A DNA stretch of 64,000 bases, taken from positions 1 through 64,000 of the forward strand of contig JAQBGV010000046.1 of NCBI GenBank assembly GCA_032128395.1, read 5' to 3'. Below the pieces are notes generated by a model. That model saw nothing but the letters and a program-made list of their open reading frames with translations, was not told the DNA's origin and ran no database searches. The position numbers and the translations under genes were made by a program. The number at the start of each line of letters is the position of its first letter. Position 1 is the first letter of the stretch. This DNA is from JAQBGV01 sp032128395 (GTDB lineage Bacteria > Planctomycetota > UBA8108 > UBA1146). Of this stretch, positions 9,097-17,094 are shown piece after piece.

Positions 9097-10161
9097 GTGG
9101 GGGGTGCTGTGGCGAGATCGCTGAAGATCAACGAGTCCATGATCGACGATTCCAGTGCGTGCTACGTGATCGCGGAGGTCGGTCACAACCACCAGGGTGA
9201 CCTCGAGCAGGCCATCGAGCTGCTCAAGGCCGCCAAGCTCGCCGGCGCGGACGCCGTCAAGCTGCAGAAGCGGGACAACCGGTCCCTCTTCACCGCCGAG
9301 CAGTTCGCGAAACCCTACGACAACCCGAACAGCTTCGGGCTGACGTACGGCGAGCACCGAGAATTCCTCGAGTTCGGGAAGAACGAGTACGAAGCGCTGA
9401 TCGAATACGCGCGGGAGATCGGAATCGATTTCTTCGCGACCGCTTTCGACATCCCCAGCGCGAACTTCCTGGCGGAACTCCACATGCCCGCCTACAAGAT
9501 CGCCTCCGGAGACATCCGCAACACTCCGCTCCTCGCGCATGTCGCCCGGATCGGGCGACCGATGATCATCAGCACCGGCGCCGCGACGATGGAAGACGTC
9601 CGCCGCGCCCTCGACACCGTGCTCGAGATCAACCCGAACGTCGCGCTCCTCCAGTGCACCGCGGGCTACCCGGCGCGCTTCGAGGAGCTCGACCTGAACG
9701 TGATCCGGACCTACCGCGATCGGTTCCCGAACACGGTGGTCGGACTCTCCGCCCACGACAACGGGATCGCGATGGCGGTCGCGGCCTACGTCGTCGGAGC
9801 CCGGATCGTCGAGAAACACTTCACCCTCAATCGGGCGAACAAGGGGACCGACCACGCCTTCAGCCTCGAGCCACTCGGCATGCAGAAGATGGTCCGCGAC
9901 TTGAGGCGCACGCGCGTCGCCCTCGGCGATGGAGAGAAGAAGATCCACCCGTCGGAAGCGCCCGCTGTCACGAAGATGGGCAAGCAGATCGTCGCGGCCG
10001 GCCCCCTCGAGGAAGGCCTCCTCCTCGACCCATCGCACATCGCGATTCGCAGTCCCGGGGGGGGCGAGCACCCCTATGAGTACTCGAACATCGTCGGCAA
10101 GCGGCTCGTGCGCTCGCTGAACCGGGACGAGCCGATCCGACGGTCCGACGTCCAGGGATGA
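9097..10161 (+). CDS. NeuB-family ulosonic acid synthase with C-terminal SAF domain
   Basis: A 354-residue PEP-dependent aldol condensing enzyme of the NeuB/LegI/PseI/SpsE family. The TIM-barrel hallmarks are YVIAEVGHNHQGDLEQA, GADAVKLQKRD, YKIASGDI, STGAATMEDV, LLQCTAGYPA and VVGLSAHDNG. EKHFTLNRANKGTDHAFSL follows. Residues about 285-354 form the antifreeze-like SAF domain that caps the neighbouring subunit in this family. The family joins PEP to a 6-carbon amino sugar or a related aldose; which sugar is unknown. Start uncertain: GTG 9097, GTG 9109 or ATG 9139. It is separated by 50 bases from the aldehyde dehydrogenase and overlaps the CMP-transferase by ATGA. Confidence 0.92.
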   Translation: MGGAVARSLKINESMIDDSSACYVIAEVGHNHQGDLEQAIELLKAAKLAGADAVKLQKRDNRSLFTAEQFAKPYDNPNSFGLTYGEHREFLEFGKNEYEALIEYAREIGIDFFATAFDIPSANFLAELHMPAYKIASGDIRNTPLLAHVARIGRPMIISTGAATMEDVRRALDTVLEINPNVALLQCTAGYPARFEELDLNVIRTYRDRFPNTVVGLSAHDNGIAMAVAAYVVGARIVEKHFTLNRANKGTDHAFSLEPLGMQKMVRDLRRTRVALGDGEKKIHPSEAPAVTKMGKQIVAAGPLEEGLLLDPSHIAIRSPGGGEHPYEYSNIVGKRLVRSLNRDEPIRRSDVQG

Positions 10162-10922
10162 GTGCACCGACCGTCGTCGCACTGATCCCCGCTCGCAGCG
10201 GCTCGAAGCGCGTCCCCGACAAGAACACGCGTACCCTCGGTGGGCACCCTCTCATCTCCCGGACGATCGCGGCCGCGATCGCGAGCGAGGTGTTCGCCGC
10301 AGTCGTGGTCTCGACCGACTCTCCCGCGATCGCCGCGGTCGCGAAGCACTACGGGGCCGAAGTTCCCTTTCTCCGCCCCGAGATGCTCGCCGCCGACCAC
10401 TCCCCCGACATCGAGTGGGTCGAACACGCGCTTCGCGAGCTGGCGGCGCACGGGAGGAGCTACGACGCCTATTCGATTCTCCGACCCACCAGTCCGTTTC
10501 GCAGCGCCCGGACGATCAAGCGTGCCTGGCGGCTCTTCGGCGAGGACCCATCCCTCGATTCGCTCCGCGCGGTCGAGAAGTGCACACAGCACCCCGGGAA
10601 GATGTGGGTGATCCGCAACGACCGACTGCTGCCGCTGCTCCCGTTCGGTCCTGAGGAGCAGCCGTGGCACAGTAGCGCGACCCAGTCGCTCCCCGCCGTT
10701 TTCGTCCAGAACGCGAGCCTCGAGATGTCCTGGTGCCGCGTCGCTCTCGATCGACACACCATCGCCGGCGAAGTGATCCTTCCCTTCCTCACCGAACAGT
10801 GGGAGGGTTTTGACATCAACGACCCCGAGGACTTCGAGCGCGCCGAGCGCCTCGTCGCCGAGGGTCGCATTGAACTCCCGAGACTCGAGTGCGCTCCACC
10901 TGAGGAAATGACCCACGGATGA
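10158..10922 (+). CDS. CMP-ulosonate cytidylyltransferase (NeuA-like)
   Basis: A 254-residue nucleotidyltransferase of the CMP-NeuAc/CMP-Kdo synthetase family. It has the CTP-binding signature IPARSGSKRVPDKN at residues about 10-23, VVVSTDSPAIA and LRPTSPFRS. It should activate the product of the upstream NeuB-like enzyme as a CMP-sugar for glycosyltransfer. The start overlaps the synthase stop and its end overlaps the transketolase start, both ATGA, so the three are strictly coupled. Sequence alone cannot separate CMP-sialate, -legionaminate or other CMP-ulosonate specificity. Confidence 0.9.
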   Translation: MSAPTVVALIPARSGSKRVPDKNTRTLGGHPLISRTIAAAIASEVFAAVVVSTDSPAIAAVAKHYGAEVPFLRPEMLAADHSPDIEWVEHALRELAAHGRSYDAYSILRPTSPFRSARTIKRAWRLFGEDPSLDSLRAVEKCTQHPGKMWVIRNDRLLPLLPFGPEEQPWHSSATQSLPAVFVQNASLEMSWCRVALDRHTIAGEVILPFLTEQWEGFDINDPEDFERAERLVAEGRIELPRLECAPPEEMTHG

Positions 10923-12856
10923 CCGTTCTCGAACTGACCTTCGCGCCGCGACGTGTCTTCGAACGCGTGCTCGCCTGCGATCCGAGCATCGATCGAACCC
11001 GCGCCTTCGCCGCGCTCGCACGGCTGAATACGCTCTCGATGATCAAAGAGGCCGGCTCCGGCCACATCGGGAGCAGCTTCAGCAGCCTCGAATTGGTCAC
11101 GTGGATCCACCTGGAGGGGCTCCGGCGGCAGTCCCCGCCCGAGCGGGGATTCGAAGACATCTACTTCTCCTCGAAGGGGCACGACGCGCCGGCGCTCTAC
11201 GCAGTGCTGATCGGGCTCGGGCTTCTCGAGGAAAAGCTCCTGCATCGACTGCGTCGGCTCGGCGGGCTCCCCGGTCACCCCGACGTGAACACCCCTCACA
11301 TCTTGACCAACACCGGTTCGCTGGGGATGGGGATCTCGAAGGCGCGCGGGATGATCCTCGCCGATCGCCTCCAGTCGAAGGACACTCGCGCGTTCGTGCT
11401 CACCGGCGACGGGGAACTCCAGGAGGGTCAATTCTGGGAGTCGTTGCAACCCACGGTGAACCGCGGACTCCACGAGCTGACCGTGGTGATCGATCACAAC
11501 AAGATGCAGTCCGACACGTGGGTGGAGCGGGTGAGCGACCTCGGGGATCTCGAAGGCAAGCTCCGAGCGTTCGGTTGGCGCGTCTCGCGGGTACCCGGTC
11601 ACGACCTCGAGGCGATCGATGCGGTTCTTGGGCGACCGGGGACTCCCGGCGATGCTCCTCACATGGTGATCGCGGACACCGTCAAGGGTTCGGGGGTCTC
11701 CTTCATGGAGTCGGTCGCCTTCGAGCGGGACGTGAAATTCTACCCGTTCCACAGCGGCGCCCCGAGCCAGGAGCACTACCTCGAAGCCGCGGACGAGCTC
11801 GTGTCGTCGATCCGCTGCGCGCTCCTCGCGCTCGGAATCGAAGCCATCGAATTCGACACCGCCCCACTCCCGACCGCGCCTTCCTCGACCGCGTCCCCTC
11901 CTCCCGCGACGGCGCCCCAGAGGCTGGTCGCAGCCTACGGTCGCGCGCTCGTCGAGCAGGCCGAGCGGCGCCCCGACCTGGTCGCCCTCGACGCCGATCT
12001 GGTCCTCGACACCGGCCTTACGTCCTTCTCGCAGAAGTTTCCCGAGCGATTCTTCGAGTGCGGGATCGCCGAGATGGACATGGTCTCCCAGGCGGGAGGG
12101 ATGGCCCTCCGCGGACTGCTGCCGGTCGTCCACTCGTTCGCATGTTTCCTCAGCACTCGACCGAACGAGCAGATCTACACCAACGCCACCGAGAGGACGA
12201 AGATCATCTACGTCGGCTCGCTGGCCGGACTGCTCCCCGGCGGCCCCGGGCACTCCCATCAATCGGTGCGCGATGTCTCCGCCCTCGGAGGAGTTCCGGG
12301 GCTCTGCCTGGTCCAACCCGCGACCGAGTCCGAGACCGCCGCACTCCTCGACTACTGTGTGCACGGGACCGACCGCAGCTCGTACCTGCGGCTGGTGAGC
12401 ATCCCTTGCGACGTCCCGTTCGAGCTCCCCGACGACCACCGAGTCGTTCCGGGTCGTGGGACCACCGTGCACCAGGGTTCCGACGCGGTGCTGATCGCCG
12501 CGGGTCCGGTGATGTTGAGCGAGGCGTATCGAGCGGCGGAGCTGCTCGAGGAGCAGGGGCTCGGTCTCCGCGTGGTGAATCTCCCCTGGCTGAATCAAGT
12601 AGACCTCGAGTGGCTCATCGGTACTCTCGCGGGGTGCGACTTGCTCTTCACGCTCGATGACCAGTATCTCGCGGGGGGCCAGGGCGCGATGCTCGCGGCG
12701 GCGATCGCCGGGCAGAGTCGGTGGACCGGCACGGTGGTTCCTCTCGGAGTCCGAGAGATTCCCCGCTGCGGCACCAATCGGGAAGTGCTCGCCGCGCACG
12801 GTCTCGATGCGGAGAGCCTCTGCCGCACCGTCCTCGGTGCGCTCGAGCGGGCGTGA
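10919..12856 (+). CDS. Transketolase-family enzyme, N and C halves fused by a Pro/Thr/Ser linker
   Basis: A 645-residue ThDP-dependent enzyme. The N half has KEAGSGHIGSSFSSLE, SSKGHDAPALY and the ThDP motif starting GDGELQEGQFWESLQ and ending with Asn of DHNKMQSD. The C half has the catalytic-Glu region FFECGIAEMDMVSQAGGMAL. Between them, residues about 318-338 are a Pro/Thr/Ser/Ala-rich linker, so this looks like a fusion of the two-subunit (split) transketolase type. It moves two-carbon ketol units between sugar phosphates. Tight overlap with the CMP-transferase and HAD genes indicates a dedicated pathway role, probably building the carbon skeleton, rather than housekeeping pentose phosphate metabolism. 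Confidence 0.9.
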   Translation: MTVLELTFAPRRVFERVLACDPSIDRTRAFAALARLNTLSMIKEAGSGHIGSSFSSLELVTWIHLEGLRRQSPPERGFEDIYFSSKGHDAPALYAVLIGLGLLEEKLLHRLRRLGGLPGHPDVNTPHILTNTGSLGMGISKARGMILADRLQSKDTRAFVLTGDGELQEGQFWESLQPTVNRGLHELTVVIDHNKMQSDTWVERVSDLGDLEGKLRAFGWRVSRVPGHDLEAIDAVLGRPGTPGDAPHMVIADTVKGSGVSFMESVAFERDVKFYPFHSGAPSQEHYLEAADELVSSIRCALLALGIEAIEFDTAPLPTAPSSTASPPPATAPQRLVAAYGRALVEQAERRPDLVALDADLVLDTGLTSFSQKFPERFFECGIAEMDMVSQAGGMALRGLLPVVHSFACFLSTRPNEQIYTNATERTKIIYVGSLAGLLPGGPGHSHQSVRDVSALGGVPGLCLVQPATESETAALLDYCVHGTDRSSYLRLVSIPCDVPFELPDDHRVVPGRGTTVHQGSDAVLIAAGPVMLSEAYRAAELLEEQGLGLRVVNLPWLNQVDLEWLIGTLAGCDLLFTLDDQYLAGGQGAMLAAAIAGQSRWTGTVVPLGVREIPRCGTNREVLAAHGLDAESLCRTVLGALERA

Positions 12857-13746
12857 CCGCGAAAGTGGCGAGGTTCTCCGAGATGGAGCACGGCCTTCCC
12901 GATCTGGAGCCGGTGCCGATTCGTTCCCTCCTCGAGCGCTATTCCGCCATCCTTCTCGACGCCTACGGGGTGATCGTCGATCACGCCGGAGCACTCCCCG
13001 GAAGCCAGGCCTTCATCCGTCACCTCACCGAGAGCGGGCGGCCGTTCGCGGTGGTGACGAACGACATGACCCGCAGCCCTGCGGAGTGGGAGTCGTTCCT
13101 CGGGGAGCACGGGATGGAGATCCCGCGCGATCGGATCGTGACCTCGGGGTTGCTCCTCGAAGAGTACTTCGCAACCAACCAGCTCCGCGGCGCGCCCACC
13201 CTGGTGGTCGGCTCCCCCGCGGTCGAGGGTCACGTGGCCCGGGCCGGGGCCTCGGTCGTCTCCCCGGACACCGACCAGCCGATCGCCGTCGTGGTCGTGG
13301 GGAGCAGTCGGGGCTTCCCGCTCCTCGATGTGCTCGAGGCCACCCTGTCGACGCTCTATCGGCACTTCGACCGAGGGGATCGGGTCCACCTCCTGCTGCC
13401 GAATCCCGACCTGGTCTATCCCGCGGGGGGAGGAAACTTCGGCTTCGCGAGCGGGGCGCTCGCCACGCTCCTCGAGGAAGCGCTGCAGCGTCGCTACCCA
13501 GGTCGCGATGATCTGGGCTTCGTCCGCCTCGGGAAGCCGCACCCGCCGATCTTCGAGTGCGCGATGCGCATCGTGGGGAGCGGGCCGACGCTGATGATCG
13601 GGGACCAGCTCGAGACCGACATCGCGGGGGCGCAGAACTGCGGACTCGACTCGGCGTTGATCGTCACCGGGGTGACCCGTTGGACTCGGCAGACCGGCTC
13701 GCGCGCGATCCGACCCACGTACTTGCTCACCGGTCTCGAACCCTGA
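12853..13746 (+). CDS. HAD-family (NagD-like, IIA) phosphatase
   Basis: A 297-residue HAD hydrolase. Motif I is LLDAYGVIVD (nucleophile Asp present; the usual second Asp is Tyr), motif II VVTNDMT, motif III LGKPHPPIFE and motif IV MIGDQLETDIAGAQN. A cap of the IIA type sits between motifs II and III. The GTG at 12853 overlaps the transketolase stop (GTGA), like its neighbours; ATG 12883 with GCGAGG upstream is an alternative. The likely role is removal of phosphate from the ulosonate or a precursor, which would fit a phosphorylated substrate for the synthase. Last gene of the cassette; it meets the convergent exporter genes ten bases further on. Confidence 0.85.
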   Translation: MTAKVARFSEMEHGLPDLEPVPIRSLLERYSAILLDAYGVIVDHAGALPGSQAFIRHLTESGRPFAVVTNDMTRSPAEWESFLGEHGMEIPRDRIVTSGLLLEEYFATNQLRGAPTLVVGSPAVEGHVARAGASVVSPDTDQPIAVVVVGSSRGFPLLDVLEATLSTLYRHFDRGDRVHLLLPNPDLVYPAGGGNFGFASGALATLLEEALQRRYPGRDDLGFVRLGKPHPPIFECAMRIVGSGPTLMIGDQLETDIAGAQNCGLDSALIVTGVTRWTRQTGSRAIRPTYLLTGLEP

Positions 13747-13756
13747 GCGCCCGCCG

Positions 13757-15115
13757 TCAGGAGATGACTTCGGTGCGCCACTCGAACAGCGGGCGCACGG
13801 CTCCCTTCAAGCTCCGATAGCATCCGCGCGCGGAAGTGACCCCGAAGGGGGCCTCGTGGACGTCGAAGCCGAGCGCCTTCTCGATCACCACGTGCCGCTT
13901 GAGCTTCCCGCTCACCGGACTGGTCAGACTCACCGAGACCTCGATGGGGCCCGGATTGAAGAAGTGCGGGGGGATCTGAAGCACGGAGATGTAACGACCG
14001 GTGGACTTCGGTCGCTGCATGTATTCCGCTTCGGTGTACACCGCAGTGAACAGGAGGATCTCCTCCTTCGAGTAGAACCGCGCCACGGGGAGGATCGACT
14101 GGCCTCCCTCGAGGACCTCGTAGTCGAACTCGATGCAAATGGGGTGTTCGACGCTGGCGCTCGAGAGCTCGCGCCCCTCCAGGTCGATGAGGCTCACCGA
14201 GTGGAACTTGGCCGCCGGACTCTCGACGAGTTTTCCGCCGGCTCCGATCCGCGGTTCTTCGGTCCCCGGTGATGTCTCTTCTGCTTCGACGTCCTCCAGA
14301 CGGCTGCGCCCTCTTCGGCCGGAGAGTGCCTCGCGCGCCCGCGCCGTGTACGCACTCACGACCTCCTTCGCATCGCCGTCCATGACGAGTCGGCCGGACT
14401 CGAGCCAGAGCGCGCGCTGGCAGAAGCGCACCACCGAACTCAGGTCGTGGGAGACGAACAGGACGGTGCGCCGGTGCTCCATCATCCCCTCGACTCGAGC
14501 GAGACACTTCTCCTGGAACGCCATATCGCCGACGGCCAGCACCTCGTCGAGCAGCAGGATGTCCGGATCGAGATGCGCGGCCACGCTGAACGCGAGGCGC
14601 ATCCTCATCCCGCTCGAATAGTGTTTCACTCGCATGTCGATGAAGCGGGGATCGATCCCGGAGAACTCGATGATCTCTGGGAGGCGATCGGTCGTCTCTC
14701 GCTTGGTCAACCCGTGGATGCTCGCGTTCACATAGACGTTCTCTCGCCCGGAGAGCGCGCTGTTGAACCCGGTTCCGACCTCGAGGAGCGACGTGAGCCG
14801 CCCGCGAAGGATCGCCTCCCCGCGCGTGGGATACACGATCCGCGACAGCAGCTTGAGGAGGGTGCTCTTGCCCGCACCGTTGCTCCCGATGATCGCGACT
14901 CGCTCCCCTCGTTCCACGGAGAACGAGATTCCATCGAGCGCCAGGAAGCGAGGGACCGGTTCCGAGCCGCGACCTCGCACCAGTCGGCCGAGCGCCCGCA
15001 GGGCCCGCCCGCGACGCTTCTTCGCACCGACGGAGTCGAGTCGGTATTCCTTCGTCAGGTCGCGGCATCGGATCGCGACTTCGCGGGGGACCGCGGGATC
15101 GGTTGGTTCCGTCAT
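13757..15115 (-). CDS. Polysaccharide ABC exporter ATP-binding protein with Wzt-type C-terminal domain
   Basis: A 452-residue protein. The N-terminal ATPase domain has Walker A GSNGAGKST, signature YSSGMRMRLAF and Walker B DILLLDEVLAVGD. From about residue 290 a beta-rich domain (FHSVSLIDLEGRELS, then IEFDYEV) matches the carbohydrate-binding extension of Wzt proteins, which in O-antigen systems recognises the finished glycan end. Its ATG overlaps the permease stop (ATGA), so the two form one transporter. The transporter exports the completed polysaccharide across the inner membrane. Presence of the Wzt domain suggests recognition of a terminal cap, possibly a methyl, sulfate or ulosonate residue made by neighbouring genes. 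Confidence 0.92.
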   Translation of the reverse strand: MTEPTDPAVPREVAIRCRDLTKEYRLDSVGAKKRRGRALRALGRLVRGRGSEPVPRFLALDGISFSVERGERVAIIGSNGAGKSTLLKLLSRIVYPTRGEAILRGRLTSLLEVGTGFNSALSGRENVYVNASIHGLTKRETTDRLPEIIEFSGIDPRFIDMRVKHYSSGMRMRLAFSVAAHLDPDILLLDEVLAVGDMAFQEKCLARVEGMMEHRRTVLFVSHDLSSVVRFCQRALWLESGRLVMDGDAKEVVSAYTARAREALSGRRGRSRLEDVEAEETSPGTEEPRIGAGGKLVESPAAKFHSVSLIDLEGRELSSASVEHPICIEFDYEVLEGGQSILPVARFYSKEEILLFTAVYTEAEYMQRPKSTGRYISVLQIPPHFFNPGPIEVSVSLTSPVSGKLKRHVVIEKALGFDVHEAPFGVTSARGCYRSLKGAVRPLFEWRTEVIS

Positions 15116-16140
15116 ATCCGGTCCGCCAACGTTCGTTCAGTCCGCTGGAAGGAGAGCAATCCGATCACCAAGACCAATCCCGTGAATCCGACCGAGTAGA
15201 ACCACGACCCCCAGTCGAATTCGAACCCTGCGAAGAGCGAGGCCCGCACCGCGAGCAGGCTCCCCCCCATCGGATTCGCGAGGTACACGAACTTGAAGTC
15301 GGCGGGGATCATGTCGAGGGAGTAGATCACCGGCGAGGTCCAGAATCCGACGTACAGGCAGAGCTTGAGGAAGCGCTCCCAATCGCGACTGATGAGCACG
15401 AGGGAGCAGAAAATCAACCCCACTCCCAGGGCGAGAAGCATGATCTGAAGGATGACCACCGGAAGGAGGAGCAGACGGGCGTCGGGATACTCGCCGAACA
15501 CGGCCATCAGGATCACCAGCGGAAGGGCCGCCATGGTCAGGTTGTAGGTCTCGGCGAAGAGGTGTGAGAGCGGACTGATCAACCGCGGAAAGTACACTTT
15601 CTGAATCTGCCCCGCGTCGCGCTGCAGGCTGAGCGCGACCGCGCTGACCGCCGCCGTGAAGTAGAACCAACACACCAGTCCGGTGTAGACATAGAGCGGG
15701 TAGGAGATCAGCACCCCGGTCTTCGCCTCGGCGAGACCTCGGATCGTCCAGAAGACCAGGACCATGAGGAGCGGACGCGCCACCGCCCAGAGGAAGCCGA
15801 GCCACATCCGGTCGTACTCGACGAGAATCCGCTGCTTCACCTTTCGACCGAGGACTCCTCGATAGCGCAGCAGCTCGACGAGATCGATCGAAGAGAAGAA
15901 TCCGGGCGGGCGGATCACGGTCTCATCGTGGTGGCCGATGATCCCGTGATGGGACGAGTCGCCGGGGGAAGGGCTGCGGGGGGGGTCTTCTGGGAGCGTC
16001 GGGTTCGAGGCGTTCGGCATCGTGTCCCGTACGTTCGTCGGCAGCTGGATCGTCGGAGGCGGCCCGCGAGGCGGAGGCACGAGCTGCGCGACTCTCGCCG
16101 TCGGATCTTCCACCGGAAGACCGGCAACCTTATCGGCCAT
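15112..16140 (-). CDS. Polysaccharide ABC exporter permease (Wzm-like, ABC-2)
   Basis: A 342-residue inner-membrane protein with about six hydrophobic helices. Family marks include KQRILVEYDRMWLGFLWAV before the first helix and the pattern QIQKVYFPRLISPLS, standard for Wzm/KpsM-type permeases. The N-terminal region (about 80 residues before the first helix) is Pro-rich and longer than usual. The start is ambiguous: ATG 16140 or ATG 16020 (302 residues, closer to the family length); neither has a strong ribosome site. It is divergent from the sulfotransferase gene, with about 140 bases between them for both promoters. Confidence 0.88.
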   Translation of the reverse strand: MADKVAGLPVEDPTARVAQLVPPPRGPPPTIQLPTNVRDTMPNASNPTLPEDPPRSPSPGDSSHHGIIGHHDETVIRPPGFFSSIDLVELLRYRGVLGRKVKQRILVEYDRMWLGFLWAVARPLLMVLVFWTIRGLAEAKTGVLISYPLYVYTGLVCWFYFTAAVSAVALSLQRDAGQIQKVYFPRLISPLSHLFAETYNLTMAALPLVILMAVFGEYPDARLLLLPVVILQIMLLALGVGLIFCSLVLISRDWERFLKLCLYVGFWTSPVIYSLDMIPADFKFVYLANPMGGSLLAVRASLFAGFEFDWGSWFYSVGFTGLVLVIGLLSFQRTERTLADRI

Positions 16141-16281
16141 CGCCGGGAGACTGTCAACTCTACGAGAAACCGCTCCCGGCGCCCCGATGCGGTTGAGCGG
16201 GTGGCACCGCCTACCTATACTTCGCGGTTCTCTGGACGCAGCCATCCCACATCGAGAAGCGGACCCAGCGTGGACAACAAG

Positions 16282-17094
16282 ATGATTTCTGTTTGTGCCA
16301 CTCTCGAGATCGATGACCGTCCTCTGGTGATCCTCGGCATGCATCGGTCCGGGACTTCCTTGCTCGCTCGACTGCTCGAACGATGTGGGGTGTTCCAGGG
16401 GTGTCCCCTGACCGGGAATCACGAGTCGGTGTTCTTCCAGTCGCTCGATCGGGACCTCCTCGACCTGCTCGGCTGCAGCTGGGCCGAGACCGCCGCACTG
16501 CCTCCCTTCGATCTGTTCCGGGACGATTTCTCCGCTCTCGTCCGGAAGATACGCGAGCGGCTCTTGTCCGAGCTCCTCCGCGAGCACTTCGGATCTCCGA
16601 TCGATCCTCTAGCCAGGCAGCTCTGGGGGTGGAAGGATCCGCGTACCTGTCTGACGCTCCCCCTCTTCGCGCGGATCTTCCCGCGGGCGCGGATCGCGTT
16701 CCTGCACCGGGACCCACGCGATGTGGCGCGCAGTCTCATCGTCCGCGATGAGAAGCGCTACGATGCAGGCTCCCACCCGTCGCTCGAATCGATGCAGCTC
16801 AGATTCCAGCACTACATCGGCCTCTGGGAGGAGTACAACGATCGGGCGTTGCGGGCGCTCGAGCTCTTCCCACTCGCGACCTCCACCTCCTACGAGGCGT
16901 TCGTCCGTTCTCCGCGTGGAGAACTCCAGAAGATCCTGACGGGGCTCGAAGTCCCCGTCCCGACCGATCTCGAGAGGGTCGTGGCGGAGGTCCGCTCCGA
17001 TCGCGCCCGCCGGTTCGTCGAGGATGACGATCCTCGGTTCCGAGGCCTGTACCGACCCGGGAAACTCGCTCGTGAGTGGTACGGAGATCGATGA
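16282..17094 (+). CDS. Sulfotransferase-family protein
   Basis: A 270-residue protein with the PAPS-binding 5' phosphate loop LGMHRSGTSLLARLLE near residue 18 and the 3' phosphate element FLHRDPRDVARSL, preceded by WGWKDPRTC. This pattern fits the bacterial sulfotransferase group acting on carbohydrates. It would transfer sulfate from PAPS to the polysaccharide or a precursor. Start at ATG 16282; GTG 16270 is also possible and would add four residues. The ATGA overlap with the next capsule-type gene suggests the two act on the same glycan. Confidence 0.85.
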   Translation: MISVCATLEIDDRPLVILGMHRSGTSLLARLLERCGVFQGCPLTGNHESVFFQSLDRDLLDLLGCSWAETAALPPFDLFRDDFSALVRKIRERLLSELLREHFGSPIDPLARQLWGWKDPRTCLTLPLFARIFPRARIAFLHRDPRDVARSLIVRDEKRYDAGSHPSLESMQLRFQHYIGLWEEYNDRALRALELFPLATSTSYEAFVRSPRGELQKILTGLEVPVPTDLERVVAEVRSDRARRFVEDDDPRFRGLYRPGKLAREWYGDR

